DNA of 64,000 nt, taken from positions 94,347-158,346 of the forward strand of contig JAEZFD010000059.1 in NCBI GenBank assembly GCA_023417655.1, in the 5' to 3' direction. Shown in pieces: positions 9,904 to 18,386 of the stretch (positions are counted from its first letter, which is position 1; the number at the start of each line of letters is the position of its first letter). The DNA comes from Planctomycetota bacterium (lineage in GTDB: Bacteria; Planctomycetota; Planctomycetia; Planctomycetales; Planctomycetaceae). The notes under the pieces are model-generated. The model ran no database searches. It saw nothing but the letters and a program-made list of their open reading frames with translations, and was not told where the DNA came from. A program made the position numbers and the translations under genes.

Positions 9904-10227
9904 CCGCAGGCAGCGGAATCCGGCACTTGGATTTGACGCAGACTTCCGGTTAACGCTAACGTGCTCACTTGTGTGAGGTTTCGATTCTGATTCGCCCTGT
10001 CCTGAAGAGTTGGCAGGGATTGTGTCGACTGGCCCGCGCGTGTTTTGTTGCTGGCTGGAAGAATTTGACCTCGCCCGTCGGAACCGAACTCGGTCGACTT
10101 CGCTCGTGCAGGGTGTCTCGGGTCAATTGATCCGCGGGGCGATGCTGCCGCGAATGTCGTCTGCAGGCGGAAATTCTAAGAACAGGACCCCATTGAATGT
10201 GGCGGCCAGGTTGCCGCAGGATTGAGA
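9904..10227. other. Intergenic region, no gene seen
   Basis: About 320 bases with one unsupported plus-strand ORF that has no ribosome binding site or recognisable motif. Nothing else is evident. Confidence 0.4.
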
Positions 10228-10500
10228 ATGGCCAGGGGAAAAAGCACGAAACCTGCCCCCGGACTTCGCGTCAAAGTGATTGACGGCGTGACCATGCCTG
10301 AGTTTCCGGACCTGTCGATCGCAGGCTGGACAGGGACGGTGATGGAGACGACGGGTTCCGGTGCGAAGCTGAAAGTCGTCCTCGAATGGGACGAAGCAAC
10401 GCAGGCCTCTCTACCTGCCGATTATCAGGCGCATTGTGAATCACAAGGGCTGATGGCCGCGATGGCTTGCCTTCCCGCCAATCAGCTGGAAATCGTTTGA
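10228..10500 (+). CDS. Hypothetical small protein, possible SH3-like calcium-binding family
   Basis: A 90-residue cytoplasmic protein starting at the ATG 10228; the in-frame TTG at 10222 is less likely. After a lysine-rich start it has GLRVKVIDGVTMPEFPDLSI followed by GWTGTVMETTG and VVLEWDEATQASLP. This pattern of short strands with an acidic turn recalls small barrel proteins, possibly the CcbP-type calcium-binding family, but I am not certain of the family. It stands alone between two intergenic stretches. Confidence 0.6.
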   Translation: MARGKSTKPAPGLRVKVIDGVTMPEFPDLSIAGWTGTVMETTGSGAKLKVVLEWDEATQASLPADYQAHCESQGLMAAMACLPANQLEIV

Positions 10501-10932
10501 ACTGCTGTTCAACGTCCCCGTCGACGTCCCGGTGACTGTGTCAGTTGCTGTGCCAGTGGTTGTGCCAATTACTGATCGCCAGGTTACCGGTTTGTCAAAT
10601 CGATCGTCGTTCGAGCTGATTCCGGAATTCCGCGCCGCTTCCTTGAGGCCAAATGCCTCCTTCAATTTGGCCGATTGAGTCGCTTGAGATTGATTTAACC
10701 GGAATCCAGGACCCTCGTCAGTTCGCCTGACACCGATGGGTCCCCGGCAGGGTATTTCCAGACAGAATCTCCGGTGTTGTTCTTCAGTAATTTTGAAGAC
10801 GCTCTCACATGGACCGCCGCTTCTGCGTAGACTCAGGACAGAGTGCGCGTCGCCTTGGGGGGCTCCGTGTGATTTTCTCTGGCGGTCATCATGCAGTTGT
10901 TCCGGTCAGACCACGATCAAGAAGTGCGTTCT
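10501..10932. other. Intergenic region with short degenerate repeats
   Basis: About 430 bases without a convincing gene. Positions 10515-10570 contain a run of related units built on TGTGCCAGT/GTGTCAGT, which make a Thr/Gly repeat if translated on the minus strand; this looks like slippage rather than a coding region. The promoter of the next gene should lie near 10850-10920 but is not obvious. Confidence 0.4.
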
Positions 10933-12624
10933 ATGCGATTCTCTTTTCGTCTCATTGCAGGTTTGGCGATTCTTATCAGTCAGCTTGTCGCGAGTGACCG
11001 CTCCGTCTCTGCGCAGGATGATCTGCCAGAACAAGTGATTCAGCCGATTGGAGTGGTCAGCATTTCCAGCGTCGATCGGGTGCTGAAAGAGTTCGGGCAG
11101 GTCTTCGAACTCTCTGGTCGGCCGGACATGATTGAGGTGATGCATTCCACGCTGGCGGGTGGGCAGTTTCTCGATTTGCAGGGAATCGACCGTGACCGCC
11201 CGCTGGGGATGATGGTCTTCATTGGAACTGACTTGCCTCCGCGGCCTGTCTTCGTGACCTATATCCCTGTTTCGGACGAAGCGAAGCTCGTGGAACTGAC
11301 CAAAAAGTCCGGTCAACCTGTGACACTCAAAAGGGAAGGGGTCTATCAGATCGGGACCTCAGAAAAGAATTCCCCTGAACTTCATTTTCGTGACGGATAT
11401 GCCTTCACGGCTTCACCGGGAGGCAATGAGTTCTTGAAGCACGGCCGAATTCCACATCCCGAGGAATCTGCTGCCCGACTGGTCGCCCGGTATGACGTTG
11501 CCGCATCGGTCAATTTGCGTGGCATTCCCCCTTTGATGAAGCAAGTCTTCGCCACGTTCTTTACCCAGCAGTCTGCGGCTCAGATGCAGCAGCGCGACCA
11601 TGAGTCAGACGCCTCCTATCAGTTGCGTCGGGCCAATGGGCTGAGTGCATTGCAGTGGGTGGAGCAGCTGATCCGCGACGGACAGGAACTGACCATCGGG
11701 CTCGACTCGTCGACAGACGGGAAACGGGCTGTCCTCGAAGTCTCAGTCGATGCGGAAGAGAACACAACATTCGCCAAATGCCTGACCGGAATCGCCGGGG
11801 CGCCTTCAATCTTTACTCCGCTGCTGCAGGAGAGACATCCCTTCCAGTTGTCGATGTCATGGAACGCCGATCCCCGAGAAAAGACCGCGCTGCTCGGTTA
11901 TCTGGAGTCGATGAAGCTGGCACTGCGTTCACGAATTCCGGAGAGCGGACAGGCCTCGATCGACCAACTTGTCGAGACACTCCAGGCAACGGTCAATGCC
12001 GGGCATATCGACGCGATCTTCCAGTTCATTCCCTATCAGCAGAAAGAATTTGTTCTGCTTGCCGGGGTGAAAGTGCTGGGGACCGAATCACTGGATGACG
12101 CTCTGCATAACGTTTCTCGCGAGCTCTCTGCCGCAAGTTCTGATATTCAGATTGATCTCGACATGCACGAGTATGAAGGTGTGAAGCTGAGTCGGTTGCG
12201 AGGGATTCGTTCCAATCCGGAGATTCAGCGGACCTATGGGGGACCGCCGGATTTGTACTACGGCGTCGGAGATCAGGTCTTCTGGCTGGCTCTCGGTGGG
12301 GCAGGGGTCATCCCGGAGATTGACAAGGCGATCGATGTTCTCGCGGATCCCGTTTCACGCGACCTTGTTTCATCTACCGCTCCATTCGAGTTGATGTTTC
12401 GGGCTGTCCCATGGCTGGGATTGCCTCAGTCGGAACGGGGAGGGAAGCGTGCCGCAGAGCGGCGTGAACTCGTTCAGAGTGCTATGAAATCGGATTCCGA
12501 TGCGTTGCGTGTGGAAGTTCGTCCTTCAGAATCGGGAGTACGGCTGACCCTGCGTTTCGATGAAGGCTTTGTCCGCCTGCTAGGGCTGACGCTGGCACAG
12601 ATGTACGATCGCACCCAGCTGTAA
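10933..12624 (+). CDS. Secreted protein of unknown function
   Basis: A 563-residue secreted protein that I cannot assign to a family. The ATG at 10933 begins a signal peptide (MRFSFRLIAGLAILISQLVA) with a likely cleavage site after SVSAQ; the ORF itself opens at 10891. The mature protein alternates short beta and helical stretches and has no repeats, transmembrane helices or obvious catalytic motif. Proteins of this size and pattern (start VIQPIGVVSISSVDRVL, centre around FQLSMSWNADP) are typical planctomycete secreted hypotheticals. It is monocistronic, with no partner gene on either side. Confidence 0.75.
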   Translation: MRFSFRLIAGLAILISQLVASDRSVSAQDDLPEQVIQPIGVVSISSVDRVLKEFGQVFELSGRPDMIEVMHSTLAGGQFLDLQGIDRDRPLGMMVFIGTDLPPRPVFVTYIPVSDEAKLVELTKKSGQPVTLKREGVYQIGTSEKNSPELHFRDGYAFTASPGGNEFLKHGRIPHPEESAARLVARYDVAASVNLRGIPPLMKQVFATFFTQQSAAQMQQRDHESDASYQLRRANGLSALQWVEQLIRDGQELTIGLDSSTDGKRAVLEVSVDAEENTTFAKCLTGIAGAPSIFTPLLQERHPFQLSMSWNADPREKTALLGYLESMKLALRSRIPESGQASIDQLVETLQATVNAGHIDAIFQFIPYQQKEFVLLAGVKVLGTESLDDALHNVSRELSAASSDIQIDLDMHEYEGVKLSRLRGIRSNPEIQRTYGGPPDLYYGVGDQVFWLALGGAGVIPEIDKAIDVLADPVSRDLVSSTAPFELMFRAVPWLGLPQSERGGKRAAERRELVQSAMKSDSDALRVEVRPSESGVRLTLRFDEGFVRLLGLTLAQMYDRTQL

Positions 12625-12746
12625 GGCATTCGCCCTAAGAAGGCGCCCGTTGACCAGTGGCGAGACTACTGACAAGGGGAGCACGTCCCGATCGCGCCGT
12701 ACGGTCCCACATGCGATTTCGCCTGCTCAGACTGCGATGTCGAAAC

Positions 12747-12784
12747 GAGAAAAGCCGTCAATGTTCGAAGTGAACATCGACGGC
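12747..12784 (-). terminator. Rho-independent terminator for the pilin-like gene
   Basis: The inverted repeat 12754-12784 (GCCGTC...GACGGC outer arms, ATGTTC/GAACAT inner arms, loop GAAGT) is followed on the minus strand by TTTTCT. It lies about 100 bases past the stop of the leftward pilin-like gene. Confidence 0.8.
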
Positions 12785-12886
12785 TTGAAGAGAGAAACGT
12801 TCAACAATCTTTCCGGCGGTCAGAACGACAGGGTGAGAGATTCCTGTCGAACTTTGCTTCAAAGAGCGGTGCCGGCTCTGAATGTT

Positions 12887-13162
12887 TTACTGGATGTCGT
12901 ACTGTCCGTCACAGAAGTCTGGACAGTCATGGAAGCTGCTGCCGGCCATGCTGGCCTTGTGGCCGTTTGTGCAGTGAATCCGGAAGTCCTGCTTCACGCT
13001 GGCGAAAGCGGATCCCACGTCTTCAAGCTCATTGTTCACATTCAGGGAGACTTCGCTCAGGCCGACGATCATTCCGAGCACAGCGATCGTCGAGATCAGA
13101 ACCAGTTCAGCAGAGACAATGAAACCAGCTTCGTCGTTCAGCAGGGCGTTGAGAGCAGACAT
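12887..13162 (-). CDS. Flp/class III pilin-like protein with Cys-rich tail
   Basis: A 91-residue protein starting MSALNALLNDEAGF at the ATG 13162, with AAGGA 8 bases upstream. A short hydrophilic leader ends in Glu-Ala-Gly-Phe and leads straight into a hydrophobic helix (VSAELVLISTIAVLGMIVGL), the layout of Flp-type pilins (short leader, Glu near the mature start, single N-terminal helix). The C-terminal 30 residues hold four cysteines, which could form disulfides outside the cell. It has its own terminator, and no tad secretion genes are nearby, so any assembly machinery would be elsewhere. The pilin role is inferred from architecture only. Confidence 0.7.
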   Translation of the reverse strand: MSALNALLNDEAGFIVSAELVLISTIAVLGMIVGLSEVSLNVNNELEDVGSAFASVKQDFRIHCTNGHKASMAGSSFHDCPDFCDGQYDIQ

Positions 13163-13644
13163 TACTTATTTCCTTGATGGGGGTGACTTTGATGTTCAAG
13201 GACATAAGCAGGGGGTGTGCCGGAAGTTTGACGGAGTGTCAAGAAATCGTAACGCCCGGTCCGTGTCTTGGTTTGTAAAACTTGGTTATGTAAGTGGTTA
13301 TGGAAATGTGAAAGATTTCAGGGAGCGTACGACACGCCGGATTTGGAATATTGAGCAATGTTGCCCGGCCGCAACATCAGATGGAGGGCCGAGATCGCTG
13401 GTCGCTGTAAGGCGTGACTTAGTTCGGGGTTACTGCACTGGTGATTTTTGGCAACGTGAGGCGAAGCCTCCACATGTTGCTGCGACAGCGAGACAGGTGG
13501 CTGCAAACAGCTGAGAGAAGTCCCCAAGACCGCACTGGATCACATGAAAGTCGTGCTGTTCACGTATCCTGAGAGGAGAAAAAACCGTTAGGATCCCGGG
13601 GTCAGGTTTGATGTCGCCCCCTTCCTGCGGAAACAGATCTCTCT
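13163..13644. other. Divergent intergenic region
   Basis: About 480 bases between the leftward pilin-like gene and the rightward transporter gene. It should carry both promoters; I could not identify them. ORFs here lack ribosome binding sites and motifs. Confidence 0.4.
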
Positions 13645-15042
13645 ATGGCCAGCAAGACTTATCTGACGAAGCCAATTGACCAGGACAAAATGCCGTCGGG
13701 CATTCCCTACATCGTGGGGAACGAAGCAGCCGAACGGTTCAGCTTCTATGGCATGAAGGCGATTCTCGCGGTCTTCATGACGAAGTTCATGCTGGATGCG
13801 TCTGGTCAGCCGGATCTGATGTCGGACGCCGAGGCGACGAAGTGGATCAGCCTGTTCGCGATGGCGAACTACTTCTTTCCGATTCTGGGGGCGGTGCTCG
13901 CGGACGGCTTCCTCGGGAAGTACCGGACGATTCTTTATCTGTCACTGATGTACTGCCTCGGGCACGGAACTCTGGCGCTGATGGACGTGAATCTGGGCGT
14001 CGATCAGAGAACGTTGCTCTTCTGGGGACTCGCCATGATTGCGATCGGTTCCGGCGGGATTAAGCCCTGCGTGGCGTCGCATGTCGGTGACCAGTTCAGC
14101 CGTCGAAATGAACACCTGCTGCCGATCGTGTTTGGCTGGTTCTATTTCGCGATCAACATCGGCGCCACCGTGTCGATGCTGCTGATTCCGGTGATCCGCG
14201 AGAAGCTGGGAGTCGGCTGGGCCTTCGGCGTGCCGGGAATCCTGATGGCCATTGCGACCTTTGTCTTCTGGCTCGGGAGAAACAAGTTCGTTCACGTGCC
14301 TCCGGCTGGCCGAGAACTACTGAAAGTCACCTTCAGCAAGCCGGGGCGGCGAGCGATTTTCAACCTGATCCCGCTGTATGTGTTCATCGCGATGTTCTGG
14401 GCCCTGTTTGACCAGACGTTCTCCCGCTGGGTGATGCAGGCGGAAGACATGGACCGGAACTTGTGGCTATTCACTCCGTCAGCGGAACAGCTGCTCGCCG
14501 CGAACTCCATCCTCGTCATGATTCTGGTGCCGTTGACGAGCTACGTGATTTATCCGGCCATCAACAAGGTCTACACCCTGACCCCACTTCGCAAAGTGGG
14601 GATCGGATTGTTCGTCACGGTTCCGGCGTTCGCCATCTCAGGGATGATCGAGACTTGGATCCAGGCCGGTCAGACGCCGCATATCGGATGGCAGCTGCTG
14701 GGCTATGTTGTGCTGACATTTGCCGAGATTCTGATCTCGATTACCGCGCTCGAATTTTCCTACACGCAGGCTCCGAATGCGATGAAGTCGGTCATCATGG
14801 GGATGTTCTATCTCTCAGTCGCCTTCGGAAACCTGTTTACTGCGCAGGTCAATCACATTATTGAAACGGCCGAAAAATCAGGTCAGGTCTTCCTGCAGGG
14901 AGCCAACTATTACTGGTTCTTCACCGGCTGCATGCTGGTCACGGCGGTGCTTTATCTCTTCTGGGCTCCGTTCTATCGCGGTCAGACATTCATCCAGTCG
15001 GATGAAGGAAACGGTGAGGACGCAGCACCTGCGACCGCCTGA
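13645..15042 (+). CDS. Proton-dependent oligopeptide transporter (POT/PTR2 family)
   Basis: A 465-residue inner-membrane symporter that takes up di- and tripeptides with protons. The signature GNEAAERFSFYGMKAILAVF (residues about 27-46) is the ExxERFxYYG motif of POT family helix 1. The second family motif is represented by AIGSGGIKPCVASHVGDQFS and the following FGWFYFAINIGATVSMLLIP. About 11-12 hydrophobic segments are visible, with lengths and spacing typical of the major facilitator fold. The start ATG at 13645 is clear. It is probably monocistronic; the following gene is 105 bases downstream and unrelated. Confidence 0.93.
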   Translation: MASKTYLTKPIDQDKMPSGIPYIVGNEAAERFSFYGMKAILAVFMTKFMLDASGQPDLMSDAEATKWISLFAMANYFFPILGAVLADGFLGKYRTILYLSLMYCLGHGTLALMDVNLGVDQRTLLFWGLAMIAIGSGGIKPCVASHVGDQFSRRNEHLLPIVFGWFYFAINIGATVSMLLIPVIREKLGVGWAFGVPGILMAIATFVFWLGRNKFVHVPPAGRELLKVTFSKPGRRAIFNLIPLYVFIAMFWALFDQTFSRWVMQAEDMDRNLWLFTPSAEQLLAANSILVMILVPLTSYVIYPAINKVYTLTPLRKVGIGLFVTVPAFAISGMIETWIQAGQTPHIGWQLLGYVVLTFAEILISITALEFSYTQAPNAMKSVIMGMFYLSVAFGNLFTAQVNHIIETAEKSGQVFLQGANYYWFFTGCMLVTAVLYLFWAPFYRGQTFIQSDEGNGEDAAPATA

Positions 15043-15147
15043 GAATGTGGGGGAGAGTAATTTGTTCGTCTGATTGTGAGGGAACCGGGCTCGGAAATTT
15101 GAGCGTCGGCGGAAGCACCTTTTCTGCTTTTTGACTATCATCTGAGC

Positions 15148-15981
15148 ATGGATTCGCCTGCCCAATTTCGTCCGAATTACGCCCGTGTCTGGTTGATGTT
15201 CCTGCGGAACTCACTCGTGCGGTCGATGATGTTTCGCGGTCACTTTCTGATCGAAATGGTGACGCAGACATTCTGGATTGCCGCCCAGCTCATTCTGTTT
15301 CAGATCATCTACGGCAAGGTGAGTCAGATTCAGGACTGGTCGCAGTATGAGTATTTCGCGTTCCTCGCGACCGGGATGCTCATCAACGGGCTGGTTGAAG
15401 CCTTCTTCATGCCGAACTGTGCGAATCTGAGTGAGAAGATCCGGACGGGGAACATGGACTTTGCCATGCTCAAGCCGATTGACACGCAGTTCCTGATTTC
15501 CTTCGAGACGGTTGATTTCGCGATGGTGAATCAGGTCATCATCTCGCTGGGAATCCTTGGCTTCTCGCTGTGGAAACTCGGAGTCACGCTGACGTTCATC
15601 AACGTCGTGATGTACCTGCTGCTGATCGTGGTTGGGGTGACGCTGTTCTATTCGCTCATGATTGCACTGGCGAGCACGAGTATCTGGATGGGACGGAATC
15701 AGAGCCTGTATGAGTTCTGGTTCTATGTGACGGTGTTCGCCCGATATCCGCAGAACTTTTATCGACAGGCCTGGGGCGGCGAGATCCTGTGGTTCGCGTT
15801 CTCCTTTATGCTGCCGATTCTGCTCGTCGTGACGGTGCCCGCCCGAGTGTTGCTGCAGAAGACACTGGAGCCCAATGCCATCGTGCTGTTTGTCGCACCG
15901 GCCGCGACGCTGGTCTGTCTGTTCGCGTCTCGCTGGATCTTCAATTATTCGTTGAAGCACTATCGGAGTGCGAGCAGTTGA
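15148..15981 (+). CDS. ABC-2 type transporter permease
   Basis: A 277-residue membrane protein with six predicted helices. The pattern VWLMFLRNSLVRSMMFRGHF followed by helices, the YEYFAFLATGMLINGLVEAFF region and NLSEKIRTGNMDFAMLKPID match the ABC2_membrane_6 group of ABC-2 exporters. The cytoplasmic segment RTGNMDFAMLKP is the most diagnostic. These permeases normally work with a separate ATPase and often a second permease; neither is adjacent, so the partner subunits must be encoded elsewhere. The substrate is unknown. Confidence 0.88.
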   Translation: MDSPAQFRPNYARVWLMFLRNSLVRSMMFRGHFLIEMVTQTFWIAAQLILFQIIYGKVSQIQDWSQYEYFAFLATGMLINGLVEAFFMPNCANLSEKIRTGNMDFAMLKPIDTQFLISFETVDFAMVNQVIISLGILGFSLWKLGVTLTFINVVMYLLLIVVGVTLFYSLMIALASTSIWMGRNQSLYEFWFYVTVFARYPQNFYRQAWGGEILWFAFSFMLPILLVVTVPARVLLQKTLEPNAIVLFVAPAATLVCLFASRWIFNYSLKHYRSASS

Positions 15982-15989
15982 GGGTGAAA

Positions 15990-16085
15990 ATCTCAAATTC
16001 GAAATTATGAAATTCGAAACGTGAATCATCAGGTCTGACGTAAAATCGGGCGGTTTTGAATTTCTGATTCATTTTGAATTTCTGT
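15990..16085. repeat. AT-rich intergenic repeat, copy A
   Basis: Imperfect units CAAATTCGAAA and AAATTCGAAAC (15994-16020), then TTTTGAATTT twice (16053-16081), make an inverted-repeat-rich AT island in an otherwise GC-rich segment. The same units, in the same order and polarity, recur at 22217-22352. Confidence 0.5.
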
Positions 16086-16127
16086 CATTCCTCAGACGGC
16101 GATTCAATCTTCTTTTAGCGGTTTCTC

Positions 16128-17294
16128 GTGAGTTTCCCTTCCCCAGCTATTTCTGACACCGAACTCGCTGCTCAGGTGAAAGAACGTGGGCGGGAACTCG
16201 GGTTCTCACTCATCGGCATCGCTCCGGCTGTGCGGCCTGACACGCTCGATCTCTTTCGAGCATGGACGAGTCAGGGGCATCATGGTTCGATGAACTATCT
16301 CGTCACCCGGGATGGGGCATATGAACATCCCTCCGGTGTGATGCCGGGTGTCCGTTCTGTCATCGTGACTGCCATGAACTATGGGCCGGGACGAGACGCC
16401 GAGCCGGGAGCCGGGCGCATCGCGGCCTATGCACAGGGAACCGCCGACTATCACGATGTTCTGCGGAAGAAGTTGAAGGAACTCGCAAAAGTTCTGCATC
16501 AGGCTCGCCCGGATTCACACAGTCGGGTGACCATCGATACGGCTCCACTGCTGGAACGGGATGTCGCCCGGCGGGCCGGACTGGGGTGGTTCGGCAAGAA
16601 CACGATGCTGATCAACAAGCATCAGGGGAGCTACTTTTTCCTTGGGGGGATCCTGACCGACTGTTCGCTGCCGCCCGACGCAGTGCATGAGGCGAGTCAC
16701 TGTGGAACCTGCACCCGGTGTCTGGATGCCTGCCCGACCGACGCGTTTGTCGCCCCCCATGTGCTGGATGCGCGGAAATGCATTTCCTATCTGACGATCG
16801 AAATGCGGGGAGAACCGATCCCGGTCGAACTCCGCCCCGGCGTCGGGGACTGGATGTTTGGCTGTGATGTCTGCCAGCAGGTCTGCCCGTGGAATCGCAA
16901 GGCAACTCCGACGGCGGTGCCAGAGTTCCAGCCTGCAGGGGTCACCGCACGGACGGCCATCGAGTTTCTCTCACTGGATGAAGAAACATTTCGTGGCGAT
17001 TTTCGGAAGTCACCGCTTTCCCGTCCGGGGCATGAGAACATGCAACGCAATGCGGCAATCGTGCTGGGGAACCTCAAAGACGCGAATGCCGTCGCTCCGT
17101 TGATCGGCGCTCTGCAATCCTCGAGTCCTATCGTCCGCGGGGCAGTCGCCTGGGCATTGGGGCAGTTTGGAGCGCCGGAAGCTCTTTCGGCTCTGAGTGC
17201 TCACTTGGAGAACGAAACGGACTCGACCGTACAGCAGGAATGCCGTGCTGCACTCGACGCTGGTCGGAATTCCCGAGCAGCTCTTCAGGGATGA
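16128..17294 (+). CDS. queG: Epoxyqueuosine reductase QueG
   Basis: QueG performs the last step of queuosine biosynthesis, reducing epoxyqueuosine in tRNA to queuosine with cobalamin and two 4Fe-4S clusters. The protein (388 residues, GTG start at 16128) has the N-terminal domain with GFSLIGIAP, the central LERDVARRAGLGWFGKNTML, and two ferredoxin-type clusters: CGTCTRCLDACPTDAF near residue 190 and GCDVCQQVCPWN near 250. The C-terminal 80 residues are HEAT-like repeats (AIVLGNLKDANAVAPLIGAL), normal for full-length QueG. It is followed by rsmH after about 180 bases. Confidence 0.96.
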   Translation: MSFPSPAISDTELAAQVKERGRELGFSLIGIAPAVRPDTLDLFRAWTSQGHHGSMNYLVTRDGAYEHPSGVMPGVRSVIVTAMNYGPGRDAEPGAGRIAAYAQGTADYHDVLRKKLKELAKVLHQARPDSHSRVTIDTAPLLERDVARRAGLGWFGKNTMLINKHQGSYFFLGGILTDCSLPPDAVHEASHCGTCTRCLDACPTDAFVAPHVLDARKCISYLTIEMRGEPIPVELRPGVGDWMFGCDVCQQVCPWNRKATPTAVPEFQPAGVTARTAIEFLSLDEETFRGDFRKSPLSRPGHENMQRNAAIVLGNLKDANAVAPLIGALQSSSPIVRGAVAWALGQFGAPEALSALSAHLENETDSTVQQECRAALDAGRNSRAALQG

Positions 17295-17477
17295 AACTGT
17301 AATCAGAATGGCAAATTCTGCGGGAAAACTGATCTTCCGAAAAATGGTCGATTCCCGTAAAAACCGCTCAAGAATCCCCTCCTGAAATCCGGCCCCCTCC
17401 TTTCGGGCTGGTTTTTCCCGCAGTTTCCAACCTAATGTGTCCCATTCGGGACGCTTTTCCCCCTTCGGTATTTCCCA

Positions 17478-18386
17478 ATGGCAACGCCACGGACGGTCCA
17501 TGTTCCCGTCATGGTTCGTGAAGTTCTGTCTCATCTCCAGTTTGAGCCAGGGCTGACGATCGTTGATGGAACTGTTGGTGCCGGTGGCCATAGCCAGCAG
17601 ATTCTCAAAAAGCTCGATGCGACAAGCCAACTGATCGGGCTTGATCGTGATGAAACCATGATTGCGCGGGCGGCTCAGGTTCTTGATGACCCACGAGTCA
17701 CCTTGCGTCAGGCGAGTTATGCGGAACTCGATCGCGTGCTCGCAGAACTTGAAATCGAACAAGTCGACGCCGTGCTGCTCGATCTCGGGCTTTCCTCAGA
17801 TCAGCTGGCAGATCGGGAACGCGGTTTCGGATTTGAAACAACCGGGCGGCTCGACATGCGGTTCGACCAGTCACAGGGAATCCCTGCCTGGGAACTGATG
17901 GCAACGGCTGACCCTGAAGAATTGACTCGCATTTTTCGTGAGTACGGTGAAGAGACGGAAGCTCATCGACTGAGCAAGGAGATCGTCGCTGCCAGAAAGA
18001 CGCAGCCGATCGAACTCGCGAGCCAGTTGAAGGGACTCGTCGAAAAGATTGTCGGGGTTTCCAAAGGGAAATCACATCCGGCAACTCGGGTATTTCAGGC
18101 GCTGCGGATCGCGGTCAATCGCGAACTGGAGCAACTGGAAACCTTCTTGCGTGACATTCTTCCGGCGCGACTTCGCCCGGGAGGCCGAGCGCTCATTATC
18201 ACGTTTCACTCCCTCGAGGACCGCCTGGTGAAACAGGCGTTTCGGGAATCGGATCTATGGGACAACATCACTCGCAAACCGATCGTCGCGACCCCGTCCG
18301 AGGTGCGCTGGAATCCACGTTCTCGGTCCGCCAAGCTCCGCGTCGTGCAGCGACTCCCGACGTCGGACGGAACGGCGTCCCCGTGA
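17478..18386 (+). CDS. rsmH: 16S rRNA (cytosine(1402)-N4)-methyltransferase RsmH
   Basis: RsmH (MraW) methylates N4 of C1402 in the decoding centre of 16S rRNA with S-adenosylmethionine. The 302-residue product has HVPVMVREVLSHL at the start, the SAM-binding loop DGTVGAGGHSQQIL at about 28-41, the family signature AVLLDLGLSSDQLAD, and the C-terminal ALIITFHSLEDRLVKQAF and ARSAKLRVVQRL-like end. The stop overlaps the next start (TGATG), so it is translationally coupled to the LysM protein gene. In most bacteria rsmH opens the division and cell-wall cluster; here only ftsL-like and ftsI genes follow. Confidence 0.96.
   Translation: MATPRTVHVPVMVREVLSHLQFEPGLTIVDGTVGAGGHSQQILKKLDATSQLIGLDRDETMIARAAQVLDDPRVTLRQASYAELDRVLAELEIEQVDAVLLDLGLSSDQLADRERGFGFETTGRLDMRFDQSQGIPAWELMATADPEELTRIFREYGEETEAHRLSKEIVAARKTQPIELASQLKGLVEKIVGVSKGKSHPATRVFQALRIAVNRELEQLETFLRDILPARLRPGGRALIITFHSLEDRLVKQAFRESDLWDNITRKPIVATPSEVRWNPRSRSAKLRVVQRLPTSDGTASP

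Noticed and set aside
12650..13177. 175-codon plus-strand ORF
   Set aside because: Antisense to the pilin-like gene and spans its terminator; no motif.
15211..16029. 272-codon minus-strand ORF
   Set aside because: Antisense shadow of the ABC-2 permease; His/Arg/Gln-rich product typical of such shadows.
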